NCBI GenBank assembly: GCA_013399115.1
Contig: VXAA01007270.1
Location: 5,268 to 69,267, forward strand
Direction of reading: 5' to 3'
DNA from: Anseranas semipalmata
Lineage: Eukaryota; Chordata; Aves; Anseriformes; Anseranatidae
DNA: 64,000 bases
In this document: positions 1-12,458 of the stretch, piece by piece
How positions within the stretch are numbered: position 1 is the stretch's first letter
Layout: every line of letters starts with the position of its first letter
Notes under the pieces: model-generated
Told to the model about the DNA's origin: nothing
The model's database searches: none
The model's input: the letters and a program-made list of their open reading frames with translations, nothing else
Program-made: the position numbers and the translations under genes

Positions 1-280
1 TCGGGAGCTGTAGTCCGCCCCGGCTGCCGCCCAGCCCGCCCCTAGCGGCGGGAGGAGGCGCACACCGCCCTCCCGCTTCGCAGGGAGCCTGGCTCCGGCC
101 GCTACGGCGAGGGGGCTCCGGGCGAAACGTCCCCGCCCGCCCCCCGCGCCTCCCGGGGTCAGCGTGGCGGCCTGAGGGGAGCCCGGCCCGGGCAGCCGCT
201 GGACCCCCGGGGCAAGTCCCCCAGAGGCGGCCCCGAGGGGCCAGAGGCCCGTTCATCCTTAGGTTCGGCTTTAAGCCGTG
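1..280. promoter_or_regulatory. CpG island, likely bidirectional promoter
   Basis: The first 280 bases are very GC-rich and full of CpG, with several GC-box-like CCCGCCC runs. The sequence drops abruptly to the AT-rich composition of the rest of the window near base 250-300. This is the signature of a housekeeping-type vertebrate promoter. It lies 3.6 kb upstream of the first short-isoform MYLK4 coding exon and is cut by the window edge. In human, MYLK4 and WRNIP1 are neighbours in head-to-head orientation, so a shared divergent promoter is a reasonable inference. No WRNIP1 coding sequence is visible here. No convincing first exon with a strong donor was found; a weak candidate donor, GTATGC, lies near base 331. 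Confidence 0.8.
3..14 (-). promoter_or_regulatory. ZNF143/THAP11-type motif
   Basis: On the minus strand these bases read ACTACAGCTCCC, which fits the ACTACAnnTCCC core bound by ZNF143 (Staf) and THAP11. That motif is common in CpG-island promoters, often bidirectional ones, close to the start site. Its position in the CpG island supports promoter function. Which transcript it serves cannot be decided from this window. Confidence 0.55.
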
Positions 281-3200
281 CTACTGCTTTTCTGCCTTGA
301 TCTAAGACATTGAAAAACCCTTCCAGCTTTGGTATGCGCAGCCTCTCTGTGGTCTCTTTGGCTGGGATTCCGCTACAACATAGGCTTATCACTGCTGCTT
401 TTTTTGCTGTGCATATTTTCAGCCAGCACGCTGCATGATCAAATGATGGGCAGTGCTGGCTCAGACTGTACAACCAAGCACTGGGAAGGGGTGGGAAGGA
501 AACAGGCCATGCCAGCCCCGTTTAGATGTCCTGAAGTGCTGCGGAGTTGCTTCGGTTTCGGATGGATTGACATTAAATCAAAGTCTGTATTTGGGGGTCC
601 ACCTGTTTGTTTATTGAAATACACGAAAACTTCTTTTTCGGTTAACAAGCTACCAATAAATTCTTTTTAAGAAGAAAATACAGCTCCTGTGTTACACAGA
701 ATGCAGTGTGGTTTGTATGTTAAAGAAAAACACAGTAAGCAGTACTGTTAGCATCCTAATTTACCACCTGAATTTGACCCACTGGTAATTCTTTCCACCT
801 TACATCTTGTTTTCTTTCCTGAATTATATATTTAGGTTTAATTATATTCTATTACATAATCATTTCCAGCTTGTAAATTTCAGGTCAGTCTAATGTCAAG
901 ATGTGCTATGCTGGGATCTATGAGGTAAACAAGTCTGGCTACTATGTAATAGTACCTGTCTCCTGGCTTAAGTATTGAAAATGGCTGGTTTGCAAATGAC
1001 CTGCAGCTCAGAAATAAAGTTTTCATTTGAACTCAAGACAAAGGCTGAAGGACTCTGAGTTTTGAGCAAAGTGCTGTACAACCCATCATATAAACCTAGT
1101 TCTGATCGAAGGGGTTATGATCTAAAAACTGAGAAAGAAAAAGGTTGTTGGTGGGTTCTGCTTTTGACTGACACATATTTGCCTGCCCCTTTCTATTTCA
1201 GAGCAGTTTTAGAGGCATTTACTTTATTACTTATACTTTTATTGTGCACATGCTACTATTGTGTAGGATTGTATAAACCCCCTCTGCATACAACTGGGCA
1301 AGTCTCTGTGTTGCCATGTCATGCCTGTGGTTTATGAGTGTGTAACTGAAGATGTGACACATGAAGCAAGCTATTTTGCTTAAAGTGAGAGATTGGCTTG
1401 CTGAGGAAGACCCAAAAGAAAGCATTTCCCAGATCAAAGTTAGGGAATATAAATGATGGGGAGAAGGTTCATGCTCCTTAGGGAGAAGCATAGCTCAACA
1501 TCTAATTGAAAAAAATTTTTTTTCTCTTTCCTTTCAATAAGGTGGAGGGCCACAGCCTCATATTGCTCAGTGGCACATGATGAGAATGGGATTGCTTCTC
1601 TGGGACTGTGCAGGGGGCAATTGCAAACAAATTGCACTCTGTGCACCTCAAAAACTTTCCATTGTTTAGCTCAACATTTCAGGAATATATTAAGGTGGTA
1701 ATGAGGGAGAAGTCAGCAACATTTGGGCTCGATCCTAGTCTCTCTTTGGTAATGGAGCACAGTAATGCCTTCAGACTTCCCACCCCACTAATACTTTCCC
1801 AGATAACTGACCCATTGGTCAGCTTAAGGGAACAACATGCCCTTTCAGCAGAACATGTCATTCTCATTAGATGGATGGCCACATTTGGTGGTCGTAACCT
1901 ACAGGATGATGTGCTCTTTGAAAAACTATGGAGAGCCTGAATCAACTTTCCCTGTTTGCAGTCACGTCAGACCAAAAGTGGTCTTCACAGTCACGTAGCT
2001 CTAAAACACATGGGCTTTGAGTAGCTGGAAACATGTTGGTGGGGGTAGGAAATCTGGAAACCTCACTTGCTTCTTCTGACAGCTTTGGGGTGTGTTCCAT
2101 CACCCCTTGGTGTTGAAGAGATTGAATGATCTAGGAATAATGGCTCAAACGTTGGGTTGAGCCCTTGTGGTATGTCACCTGCAACTGTTAGTGCATTTAG
2201 CAAAACTCACAAGCCCTGGTCTGAGAACCTGGGGGAGAATAGCTGTTAAAGTGTCTTTTCCCCTGAAGGAGACGGAAAGGGATGTCAGAGCCATGAAAGC
2301 TGGTGATGATGTCTAGAGGCAGCAGACCTGGCATTTTTGCATACTGGGTACAAGACTTGTTCAGATGATGAATGTCTCACAGTCCCATGCTGGCGTCCAT
2401 GCATCTCACCTATTAACAGCATGAGCATGCTCTAGGGTGTCTCAAACACTTTGGGCCCACACCTGCTGCTGGATCTGTGAGCATCTTGGTCACATATTGC
2501 CATCATGTTGCAATAACATGGTAACAGAAATCTTCCTAGAAGGCTCATTTGCCAGCTGCAAGCTTGCACTGTAAGTCCTTTACTGGCCATGATCTATAAA
2601 TGTCACCACTAGCAAGCCACCTCCTGTGTCACTTGTGATAGCATAAGGCATCTTTTGCATCTAGGAAGAGTTTGGAGGAATAACTATGGGCACTGCAAAG
2701 TGGGTTGGTGTAGGTATACATCTAATCTGTTGCGTGTGTACAGACGTGGGGTTGAAATACAGTGAGGAACATTTTCTGTTGGAAGGTGTTCAGGTAGAAA
2801 TAACTGATTTAATTGGGTCTGGTTGTCTATTGAGAGCTGTTTCCCTGTGCTGCTGATGACTGTAAGGTTGTATATACATTCTTAATTATGCCATATAGTT
2901 TATGATATTTATGCAAGTTAAAATAAAAACCATGAGCTGTGTAAAGAGATTGACCAGATCAAGCTTTCTAGAGCTAAAGCATTACTACAGTTCTTTTGTT
3001 GCTGGGTTTCTAGTACAGTGAAGGAAGGTTTGGAATAATAACAATGAAAACATTTTCATCCTGTATTTCCTGGGTCTATTCTGAGTTGCTAAGTTAAATT
3101 TTGAGTAGCTTCTTGTACTCTTTTAAAATTAGTTGTGCAAAAGGACATATTTTCCAAGTGTAACCAAGTAATTACTTGGGCATGGGGGGAACCCCACTAC

Positions 3201-3926
3201 CTTGCTGTGGAACAAAAGCTCTGCTATAGAGAAATAATCAAAAGTAGCAATCAGAGATCAGCTTGACCTGCAATAAGTTTTCAGCCAATCTTACCGTTAG
3301 ACAAACCTTGATGATCCTACATCTTGTAAGTGCTAAACACATAGTGAGGACCTACAGTGGGAAGGAATCCAGCTGAGGAATGTGGTCTTCTGCATCATTC
3401 GACAGAAGGCCTGAGATCACAATCAATTTGGCAATTACATATTTCCATGGTATAGGGCAGTGGAAAGAGAGAGAAGTTCAGGCATAAACCACTTTGTTTA
3501 ATATCTAAAAATTTAATGGACTTAATCATAGGGTCCTCACATGTCACTTGCTGGAACTGCACTGGAGAGAAAGAGAACGCATCTGAACAACAGGGAGCCT
3601 CTGAAGTGATTAAAAACTGGGTAGTGATCCATAAGCAAGGTCTACAAGCAACAGCAATGTATATTGATTTGGTAGAGCTAAATAGTCTCTATGAACAAAT
3701 TCAATTACATCTGTCTTGTAGCCTTTTTGAATTATCTAGTGTTCAATGTAGACAAAGAGGTAGAACACCATCTGTTAACAGCTAGTGCTGTTAACTCTAT
3801 TTGCATACTGGCTCAGAATATATAGACAGATATTTGAAATATAAAAAACTTTGCAATAATGATAGTTTTCTAAGCTAAAATTCATGAATAACATTGATGC
3901 TTCCTATTTGTCTTTCTTTTGTGCAG
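281..3926 (+). other. MYLK4: 5' non-coding region / first intron of MYLK4
   Basis: This is AT-rich sequence between the CpG island and the first recognised coding exon. The 3927 exon begins at a good splice acceptor, so at least one non-coding first exon must lie upstream, in or near the CpG island. The open frames here (up to 113 codons) show no recognisable protein and look like chance. No repeat family was recognised. Confidence 0.55.
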
Positions 3927-4185
3927 ACAAGAAAGAGGAGAAATGAGAAGTTATGAGTGTACACTGGTTTACGAATCTAAGGTGGAGAGGAAAACAGACA
4001 CTAAATTAACTGGGCACAGTATGAAGCTACTTAAGATTAACAGGCTGGAGGAAATCAATACACGATACAACAGTAACAGACTGGAAAAAACAGCCTTTTT
4101 TCAGAGCATGGAAAAAGTGGAGAGGACTAGAGGTTTTCAGGAAGAAAAATTCAGTGAATCGGATCCTGGAACAGAAAATGAAAAG
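3927..4185 (+). CDS. MYLK4: MYLK4 short-isoform first coding exon
   Basis: The acceptor TCTTTCTTTTGTGCAG precedes base 3927, and the exon ends at AAG|GTAACT in phase 0. From the ATG at 4021 it encodes 55 residues starting MKLLKINRLEEINTRYNSNR. This closely follows the human MYLK4 start (MLKVKRLEEFNTCYNSNQ, recalled), with the LEK.AFFQ motif also conserved, so 4021 is the preferred start; it has A at -3. An in-frame ATG at 3943 (G at -3) would add 26 residues and is nearer the exon's 5' end. Human MYLK4 is a Ser/Thr kinase of the myosin light chain kinase family; this exon supplies its non-catalytic N-terminus. Bases 3927-4020 are treated as 5'UTR unless the 3943 start is used. Confidence 0.85.
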
Positions 4186-4416
4186 GTAACTAACTGCTTA
4201 ATTAATTTTGTCTTCCCAAAGCATGCTTCCTTTCTTCTTCCAGTTAGTTAAAGAGTTTACTATGTCTATTTCCCAGTAGAATTTAATTTTTCATTTCTAT
4301 CTGTGAAAGTGTATTGCAGCTACAAAAGACTGGTCAGCATCTTTTAATCTTTTGGATTCACAGAAGCAAGCATGTTTGCTTCCTTCTAATGTTTTTATTT
4401 TGAGGTTTACTTACAG

Positions 4417-4479
4417 CTGGACTTAAATTCAGATGTTCCAAAGAAGTTGTGTGGTTCTGCAGCTCTTAAAAACCAGAAG
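4417..4479 (+). CDS. MYLK4: MYLK4 short-isoform exon 2 (63 nt)
   Basis: The exon lies between acceptor GAGGTTTACTTACAG and donor AAG|GTAAAT and is exactly 21 codons, phase 0 in and 0 out, matching the phase-0 end of the 3927 exon. The peptide (LDLNSDVPKKLCGSAALKNQ plus K) resembles the human segment VWSNADLTERMPVKSKRTSA in length and in the N.D motif. Similarity is modest because this part of MYLK4 evolves fast. Because it is symmetric, it could be included or skipped without a frame change. The human short protein seems to have only one segment of this length here, so this exon or the next may be optional. Confidence 0.65.
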
Positions 4480-5451
4480 GTAAATATGGATTTCCTTGGA
4501 TTCATGTTTCGAAAGCATTGGTCCTACCTAACAGCAATGGAATTTGTGGGGACTGAATGAATCTCATGGGAAGAGCAGATTTCCCAGAGGAACGAAGGCA
4601 GCTTTATCCTTTGCTTCACTTTAACACTGGGGGAGCAGGGCATGGTTCCACGCTGTGTGCCATGGTTGCAGGGACAAGCATTGTCCAGAGTAGCTCTGTG
4701 CTGCATTTGTCTCTGGTAAGAACAGTACTGGGCACTACACTAAGTGGTCACTGGCAGGAAGATGACTCTGTAATCAGCCAAAATGTGTTTAGAAATAACA
4801 AAACACTCCTTGCATCACTATGCTTTTTCTGTGGGAGAGTATAGAGGAACAACTGTTTTTATTGATATGTCATTTAGACAAGAACTTAGGAAATATGCTT
4901 GCATTGGGGAAAAGAGAAATAATTTTTACACTCTAGTTTGTGAAAAGACTTGAAGAAAAATTTGTGCTATGGCTGACTGTGTGCTGATTGTTTGTGATGA
5001 TATGCTAGAGCAGTTTTTCAAATATTCTGAATATTTTCATGTTCAGATGATACCCTGGAGCATCAGTATAAATTCAGTGATGTTTCAATTTGTATTCAAA
5101 ACTAAGAAAAAATTGTTGATGATATTTCTTAATCTACTGGATCCCTTTTGTACAAAATTCTTACAGTCTTCAGTAAGCTACTAACATTTTTACTTTTTAG
5201 AGAAAGAAAATGATCTGCATATTAAAATAAACAAAGTATGTCTCATATAAGTAGGATATGTTTAATTTAGAGAGTTTCATTTGGAGCTACAGTGAAAATT
5301 AGAAAGAAAATCTGGGTGGTTGGGGTTTGGAGGTTGTTATTTGCCTCTTTTAAGTTAGGTTACATCCAGTGAAAATCACAACTTGCACAGATGAGAAAGT
5401 AGAAGCTGATATGGCTGCCATGTAACTCTTCCTTTGTCTTTTTATGCTCAG

Positions 5452-5503
5452 GCAGAACAACTTAAGTGTGAGCCTTCATCCACAGCTACGAGAGCTGCTT
5501 TGC
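5452..5503 (+). CDS. MYLK4: MYLK4 short-isoform exon 3, joins the kinase exons
   Basis: Acceptor CTTTTTATGCTCAG and donor GC|GTATGT bound 52 nt, phase 0 in and phase 1 out. It encodes AEQLKCEPSSTATRAAL plus the first base of the next codon. Spliced to the exon at 56592 it gives RAALHDSSTPPAPFDHRIV. That aligns closely with human MYLK4 TSALAVDIPAPPAPFDHRIV, including the AL just before the junction. The phase-1 end matches the phase-1 acceptor at 56592 exactly. The intron removed would be about 51 kb and would skip the whole long-isoform module. Confidence 0.7.
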
Positions 5504-6888
5504 GTATGTTAATGTATCTTAGTTTGATGACAAATTGCAGATAGTAGCTGAGGTGGTGGGATTTTTCCTCACTTTTTTTGCTGCAGAACCTCTAAGCCAT
5601 TGCCTTGTTGTTTGCTTCTTCAGTCTAATGATGGAACTAGCTCTTTTTTAGGAGTGCTGTGAGGTAAGTCAGGAAGAGTTTGGAGGTGTGGTAGGGGAAA
5701 AGTGAATAGGCTTAGAAGACGAACAGCTGGTTGCTAGTGGTAAGCTGGAGAAATAGTTATGTATTCCCATTTTAGCTCCTCAGTCTCCTGGGGACAAGAC
5801 TTCAAAGGTGAAAGGCAGTCCAAATGAACTCTGGTAATATAACAGATCACTGGAGTGAGGTTTCCAGATACATAAACATTAGTTAGATTTCTCCTAAGCT
5901 TTTACAAGCTTAGAAGTTAATTGCAAAGCTTAACTTTCACACAAAATTTTTAGGAATTTCTCAGTGGGATACAGAATTGGGCCCTAGCTGTGCTGTGAAT
6001 GTTGATGAAAGGAAAACCAAAACCTTACTTTGAAAGGTCTTAACTTGGTCTGCTTGCCTGACAAACAGTTTTATTTTACTGATTGGGAAAGGAAGGAAAG
6101 AAGATTGTGCTGGCAGGAAATGCAGTTAACTTTGCTTAAAGGTATGCATTTACATGCGTATGTTTGTGGGCACATGTGCATAATTTCTGTGGATGTTGTC
6201 CTGCTCACTTTGAAAATAGTGACAAAGCATCTATTCACTTCAATGGGAGTGGGTTACAACTTGAGACCATCTAGCTGAAGGTGGTCAACGTGTGTACGTG
6301 CTGGAAGAAATAAATGCTGGATTTGACTAATTGATATAATTACAGAAGAAAATGATCACCCTCCTCAAAACAACTGTTTTTCTAGAAATGCTTTTTTCTA
6401 ACGTAAGCAAGCACAATTTTCATTTTTCAATATAGTCTTGTAAGAACAAGAAGCTATTCTAAATAGAAAGACTCTCCACAGCCATTAAAATACAACTATG
6501 GAAAGCAAACCCACCAACTGTTGACCATCAGTCATGAATAATGACTTTACAGCATAGTGTATGTCTTGGTACTGTCAGGAAGCTGCAGTCTTGCAGTCCT
6601 CTAGATGGCACTCTTTGCCACACTAGCTCTCCATCAGGACCATTTATTGTTGGAGAGGATGACTCAAAATGACTCACGACAAAATTGCTCTTTGCCTCTT
6701 CTACATGTGTTCTGTTTAGAATGTCCCCTTGCCCACCATTTATGTAGTTGACAACACGTGTGTTTATATCTTGTCTATGTTCTGTCCTCAGGAACCAGCA
6801 CAAAGTTTTGCTTCAGGTGATACCTTAACAAGTGAAAGACATTTTGTTTTATAGGATCAGTTTTCTGTGTGTGTGTAAGAACCAGATG

Positions 6889-6920
6889 AAAAATAAAAAT
6901 AAAAAAATAAAAATAAAAAT
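6889..6920 (+). repeat. (AAAAT)n simple repeat
   Basis: Imperfect AAAAT repeats in the large intron. Confidence 0.85.
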
Positions 6921-8392
6921 CTGTCCTTGATCCATTGCACTGCACAGCCACGCCAAGTGATTGTGGTCATCCAAGGAGGTGGTGGCACAGGGTAGGAACG
7001 AGCAGCTGTGGGTAGGTGAAACTAACTCTTTTGACAACAGCACCAGCTTATGCAAAGGTAAATTGTTTGTGAAATTACCACACAATTTACACAGATGCAT
7101 GAGCTCCCAATGAGCTCCACATTCCCCACCTAATCTGCTGTTGATTGCCCAGCCAAAGCTGCGTGCTCTTTGTCAACAAACTTGCAGTCTCTCCCTTCTG
7201 GCTTTTACCTGATTAATGATGGGTGAGAGAATACCATTCAAATCGTTCAATTTTGAATCTCTATCTGAAATAAGAGCACTAACTCCCCATCCCTAATGAC
7301 AGAGCAGTTTTAAATGCCTTAAAATTGTCTTCTTCAGGGTCAATGACTTGTTTTTAAACCCTGGTTCCATGATTCTGATGGGTGCAGCTTGATTCTTTTG
7401 TATTAGAAATGTTCAGGACTATAGAAGCTGCTAGGCTCATATTTACCAAGTTAATAACAAAATATGCTCACCCACGTTGGATAATAATTAAATGACCACT
7501 TTTTTTAGGAGCGTAATATTAAATAAACTTTTGATAAAACCTAAATCTAGTCTTAAGCAACGCTTCAAAGCTTTCTGAACTTTGGCAGACCACCCAGGGA
7601 AAGAGATTTGAAACTCAGGGTCTCTCCACAAGCATAAAGCTACTGCTCTTAAAGCAACCTAGAGAGCTAGAGCTACAATTGCAGTTCCTGCGGTTGAATC
7701 TATTATAAGTTGGCGGGGTAACTGTAGGGTTACTGGATCTTATCGTTTGCAGCTACAAGGCTTGGCCATTACCTCAGTTTACCATCCATTTACTTATCTG
7801 CTATGTGGTGCCCATACAACATTCATTTGGGCAACATGCTATGGCAGTAGAGATGCTCCTTACACATACACATTACCAAGCTTTTCCTTGGAGGTGTAAG
7901 CGTCATGAAGAACCTTCACCTGGAGTTCAGATACAGCTGAGCTGTTGTGGGTAACACATTACTTGCTACCCACTGAGTGGTGGCAACTTATTACATGCAC
8001 ATTTGACTAGGAAAAGGCACTGGTAAAAGGCATGGATTTAAATGATTTTTTTTTTCCTATGATTTTATGTGTTGTGCTTTACCTTATATTTGTAGAGTTG
8101 TTCTGTAGCCACTGCAGTTCAGTTCATAAGCTAAGATGTATTCAGTTGGCTAAAGCACAGTCTTATGTACCAGAATAGAATTTCTCCCATTATTGGTAAA
8201 CATAAACATGAATCTTAATGTTTGCTAAAAAAAAGTGACTTTGTCAGTTGCAACTTATTATTGTATAAGCAATAACCCCTAGCAGCTCTACTGTCCTTGC
8301 TGTCTTCCTTGAAAGAACAGAAGTGGCAATAAACAGAGCTGCTCTTTCCTTACAGCCATATTTCAGGACTTTTTAGTTGTGTTCTTATAAGG

Positions 8393-8425
8393 AAACAAAC
8401 AAACAAACAAACAAACAAAAACAAA
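8393..8425 (+). repeat. (AAAC)n microsatellite
   Basis: About seven copies of AAAC/ACAA, 45 bp upstream of the candidate exon at 8471. Confidence 0.9.
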
Positions 8426-8470
8426 GAGTAAAGAAGATTAAATTCCCACTAGCTGGTTTTATTTGAATAG

Positions 8471-8533
8471 ACAGTTGCTATGCCTGTTCATTTTGAAGAA
8501 GCTCTAGAGACATATGAAGCAGTTTCAGAACAG
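8471..8533 (+). CDS. Candidate 63-nt cassette exon, phase 0/0
   Basis: The stretch lies between acceptor TTTTATTTGAATAG and donor CAG|GTAATT and encodes 21 open codons (TVAMPVHFEEALETYEAVSE plus Q). It cannot sit between the 5452 exon (phase 1 out) and 56592, because phase-1 entry gives an early stop. It can be spliced from the phase-0 donors at 4185 or 4479 to the phase-0 acceptor at 51791. The acceptor pyrimidine tract is weak and I know no homologue. It may be chance. Confidence 0.25.
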
Positions 8534-10111
8534 GTAATTATTTTCTTGTCTTTCTTTTTGGAGGGGGTAAAGATAGAAAAAATACTTCTTGTTGGCATTT
8601 TGTGAAGAAAATTTATTTAATCAAAAATAAAAATAGAAGTTTTATTTTAAATCTTTTGTTTTTCCACAGGTTCTTAATGTTTGTTTAGTTGTCAATACAA
8701 ATTTCCATGCCAAAATATACTTTTGATGATATTTTGAAAACAGTTTAAGGACTAACTTTTAATTGTTTATCCCAGTTGGTAGTGTTAGATATAGTCCTGT
8801 TGGATATAGTCAGTATTTGTTATTCAGATAAGCTAGACCTGGTGTTATCTGATTGTCCTCTAATTGCTTGTCTCCAGTCAGAATGGTATCAGCCTTGTCT
8901 CCTTTGAGCCTGCTTTCTCTCTCCTAACCACCACCACAATTTCTCTAATAGATAATTCTTCTGCATTCTCTGTGTGGCAGAAGAGGAAACGGCCTTGATG
9001 GTAACAATACCTTTGCACATTTCTTTTTCTAGGGGAGGTCAGGCTTATGGCAGTATTTCAAACAGGGAACAAAATGATCACTGTTGCATAATCTAACCCC
9101 AAATAACTTTCGTTTACTCCCAAATACTAATCAAGATATTTATCTAAATAGTTTGACAGAAACCTATTTCTTGTTTTACCATTTTAATCAAGAATGACTC
9201 TTTAACAAAATTCTACAAGGGATTCCGTACATTTGCGGTGGGACTTCTTAACTAATAAAGGCTTCCTTTAGCCTCTAAACCAAAGCACCATGTCTAAAGG
9301 TTGACTTGTTATAGTCAGAAAAATGTAAGTGGACTTCAGCCAAGTTTGGGCCAAGTTTTGTTTCTAACCTCCTTTTCAGTTTGGTTGAAGTTCTGTCCTC
9401 AGGCATCATGTTGCCAAGCTCAGTCTGGCAGACCTTTACAGAATATCCTTTCTGCAGTGCAATCCTCAGGTCCCAAGTTCATGGCAGTCTGTTGTCATAT
9501 ATCAATCTGTGTGATGCCATGGTTTCAGGCAGTTGTGTTTTACTTAACGGTCCCAGTTCCCATACTTGCAAGAATTTCTGTCTTTCTCAGAAAGAAAGTA
9601 TCAAGATTACCTGACTGAAAAAATACACAACCAAAAACACCCTCCCCAACATAACAACTACGTGACAACTCAAAATGTGATTCAGGAGTGCTCTGAAGTC
9701 TCAGAAGCCAAAAGATGAGTAAGGAAAGAATGACAGTCATAATTTTTGAATCTCTTGTTTTTTCAAATGATGTTATGATTTTTATATTTTCGTTTGTGAA
9801 TTTTTAGTACTTGAGATTTCCAGTGCTCATATTTCCCAACAGCCAAAGGAAGTGTGTTAAATTCTTTGCTCTGATCAGATAAATATACAAGTGGAAAAGA
9901 AATTGCACTGTCTTCTTACTGTTTCATCTTCCATAGTGACTGTTTGTAATTATGGCATCTCTTAAATATATCCTTATATCTAAGGCTTATATATACTTTG
10001 TATCCTTATATATGACAATAAATCAACAATAAATTTGTTCCTCAGATTTACAGTTTTCTGTCTCTATAATTAAAACAGCTACCCTGAACTTATAATGGAG
10101 CTGGTAGCAGG

Positions 10112-10120
10112 CTATTTTTA
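10112..10120 (+). promoter_or_regulatory. MEF2-like site
   Basis: CTATTTTTA, an exact match to the core MEF2 consensus. MYLK4 is a striated-muscle gene in mammals, so a MEF2 input is plausible. Such 9-mers also occur by chance in AT-rich introns. Confidence 0.2.
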
Positions 10121-11251
10121 TTGAAGTTGCTTACTATTTCCAATTTTAAGATCCTGTTTTCAGTTTTTTAAAACCTTGCCAGGTTTTGGCTGCTCAAGCC
10201 AAAATTTTCTTCCAGAACTTGCATCACATTGAATTGCTTGGGAAAATTCAGCAAAAGAAGTCTATCTGTTTCTTGAAATTTTATGGGAAGGAAGTTGGCT
10301 TGATGATACTGGAAGTGTCATATCCATTTGGTTGAAGTGATCCAGCACCTTCATCTGTTAGATTCAGGACTTGATAGTTGGCAGGTGAGCAAATACTGGA
10401 TATCTGATGGGGAGACAGGAACTGCTCTGTGCATGGTGGTGGTTTGGATATGAGAGTAACATGAGTAGACTGTAAGTACGAGAACAGAAGGGACTGCAGA
10501 CAGTAAAGCCATGGCACTTCAAACTGACCTTCCTGTGCATGTGCACTATGACACCTTTTAGGTGAATGTCTTGAATTTTGCTCTTTGGGTTGTTTTTTTC
10601 TTTTTCCACTTCTTGCCTACTAAAAGGAGGAAAAGGACCCAGTAGATAATCAGTGGCCTGTACTGCTAACTGCAAAAGGATTGCGCTGAGAGTTTGCTTT
10701 CATCTGAGAAGTTCTGGGATGTCGGAGTAATTAGCTTTCAAGTCCATGCAATACACATCTCATATGTAGATCTCTGCACCTGTTTCATGCTTGTCAGTAG
10801 GTCATCACTTCTCTTCCTTATAGGTTCAGGGAATGTGTTGAAGTATGAGATGGGATCCTGCTGTGTCTCCAAACCTTGTCTAGCTAGGTGGTACTTATGG
10901 AGCTAGGGAGGGTTCTGAGGGCGCCTGCCAAATTGCATCTGCTAGACCAGGAGACCCAAGTCAATCAGCTGATTAAAAGTAAAGGGATGGATCTACGCCT
11001 GCAAAGAAATGCTGCCTGGGTTGCAGGTAGTTTCTGCTCTTTGGCTTCGTATCTCTGGCATGCACTATGGGCTGTGTTAAGCTGTGGAAGAAAGAGAAAG
11101 ATTCCTGCACCTGGAAATACACAGGTAATAGATATACTTTTAATAACTAAGATGTATTCCACTGATCAGTATTGATATTGTTTAACTGGGTGAGTGCTGC
11201 TTGTTTTTAGATGTAGCCAGTTAAACCTGTGTGTTCTTTCTTGGAGTGGAG

Positions 11252-11270
11252 AAAAAAAAAAAAAAAAAAA
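11252..11270 (+). repeat. Poly-A run
   Basis: Nineteen consecutive A. Confidence 0.9.
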
Positions 11271-12458
11271 GACTTTTTTCCCTTGGAACATATTCCTCTC
11301 TTTTATGAGACCATATCCTGCAGTAAGTCCCAGACAGCTGTTGATGTGCTTTTTAGAAAGGTGCATCTCTCCCATTGCTGTCAGAGTGCTTTGTCTTCCA
11401 TTAACACATGACGCATCCTCTAGTGACCTCTGCTGGGTGCAGTAACAGGGATTGCCTCAAGGCTACCCTCTTTGGCCACGGTGGGAGTGAGGTTGCCAGC
11501 TCTTCTTGATGTGGGACTCAGAGATCCCCAGTAAGGCTACTGCCCATTATTTCCCTTTGTGTAGCATTGTCTTCCCACAGCACCATCAGCTAATTCCTGG
11601 GTGTGGTTCGTTCTTACATCACTAGAGGTTGCAGTCAAGGATAGTGCATGAGTTTGTTGTGATTTCCCGTAAAGTAATACAGTGCAGTTGTGTTTTAACT
11701 CAACAGCTTTTAGAAGAATTCTTGATAGGAAACATTGCTTGAATGAAAGATACATATGAGCTCAGAAAGGCAAAAAGGAAGGCACAGTTTCTAGAGTAAC
11801 TTTGAGGATGTAGATTGCCAGAGTGTTTAGGATTTTAATTAGTTTGCTGCAAATGAAATTTTTCTCAGAATCTCAAAACTGATTTCATGTGAAGGGTTTG
11901 CATTCTGAAATGTCTGCAACTTCACCCTGCATATCTTTCTAGTACTGTTTGCCAGGGAGCCATGACCTTGTGGAATACAGCAGAATTTTTCACATGCTGT
12001 GTGAAGAGCTCAAAGGACAGTGATGAGGATAATAATTGAAATATTACTATGCATATCAGCACTCAGTATAATAAGATACATAAAGAAATAGAAGAAAGCC
12101 AAGAAATAGTGTAGAATTCTTTGTATACTCTGCTATGGTAACCTAAGAAACTCATTATGTGAATGTCCTCTAATCCATCAGAAAAAACTTTCTTCCAGAA
12201 ATCTGGACTAATGTTTTTGTAAGTAGAAGCAAAAAAGACGGATTTTATTAAGGTTTTTGATGCTGTTTCCATTTATACTGATTTTGATCTATGGCATATA
12301 CATGCATGGGGAAATAGAAAGAAGGGAAAAACTAAGGGGACACTCAAAAAGTAAAAACGTGTTAGAAATGTCTTTATCCATGTTGTTAATTAATTTGTTA
12401 AAGTATCACTGAATGATGATTTTTTTTGAAACATTCACCTTAAGTAATAATCTTTCAG

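Noticed and set aside
159..473. 104-codon minus-strand frame at the CpG island, considered as WRNIP1 exon 1
   Set aside because: No resemblance to the WRNIP1 N-terminus; open because of GC richness.
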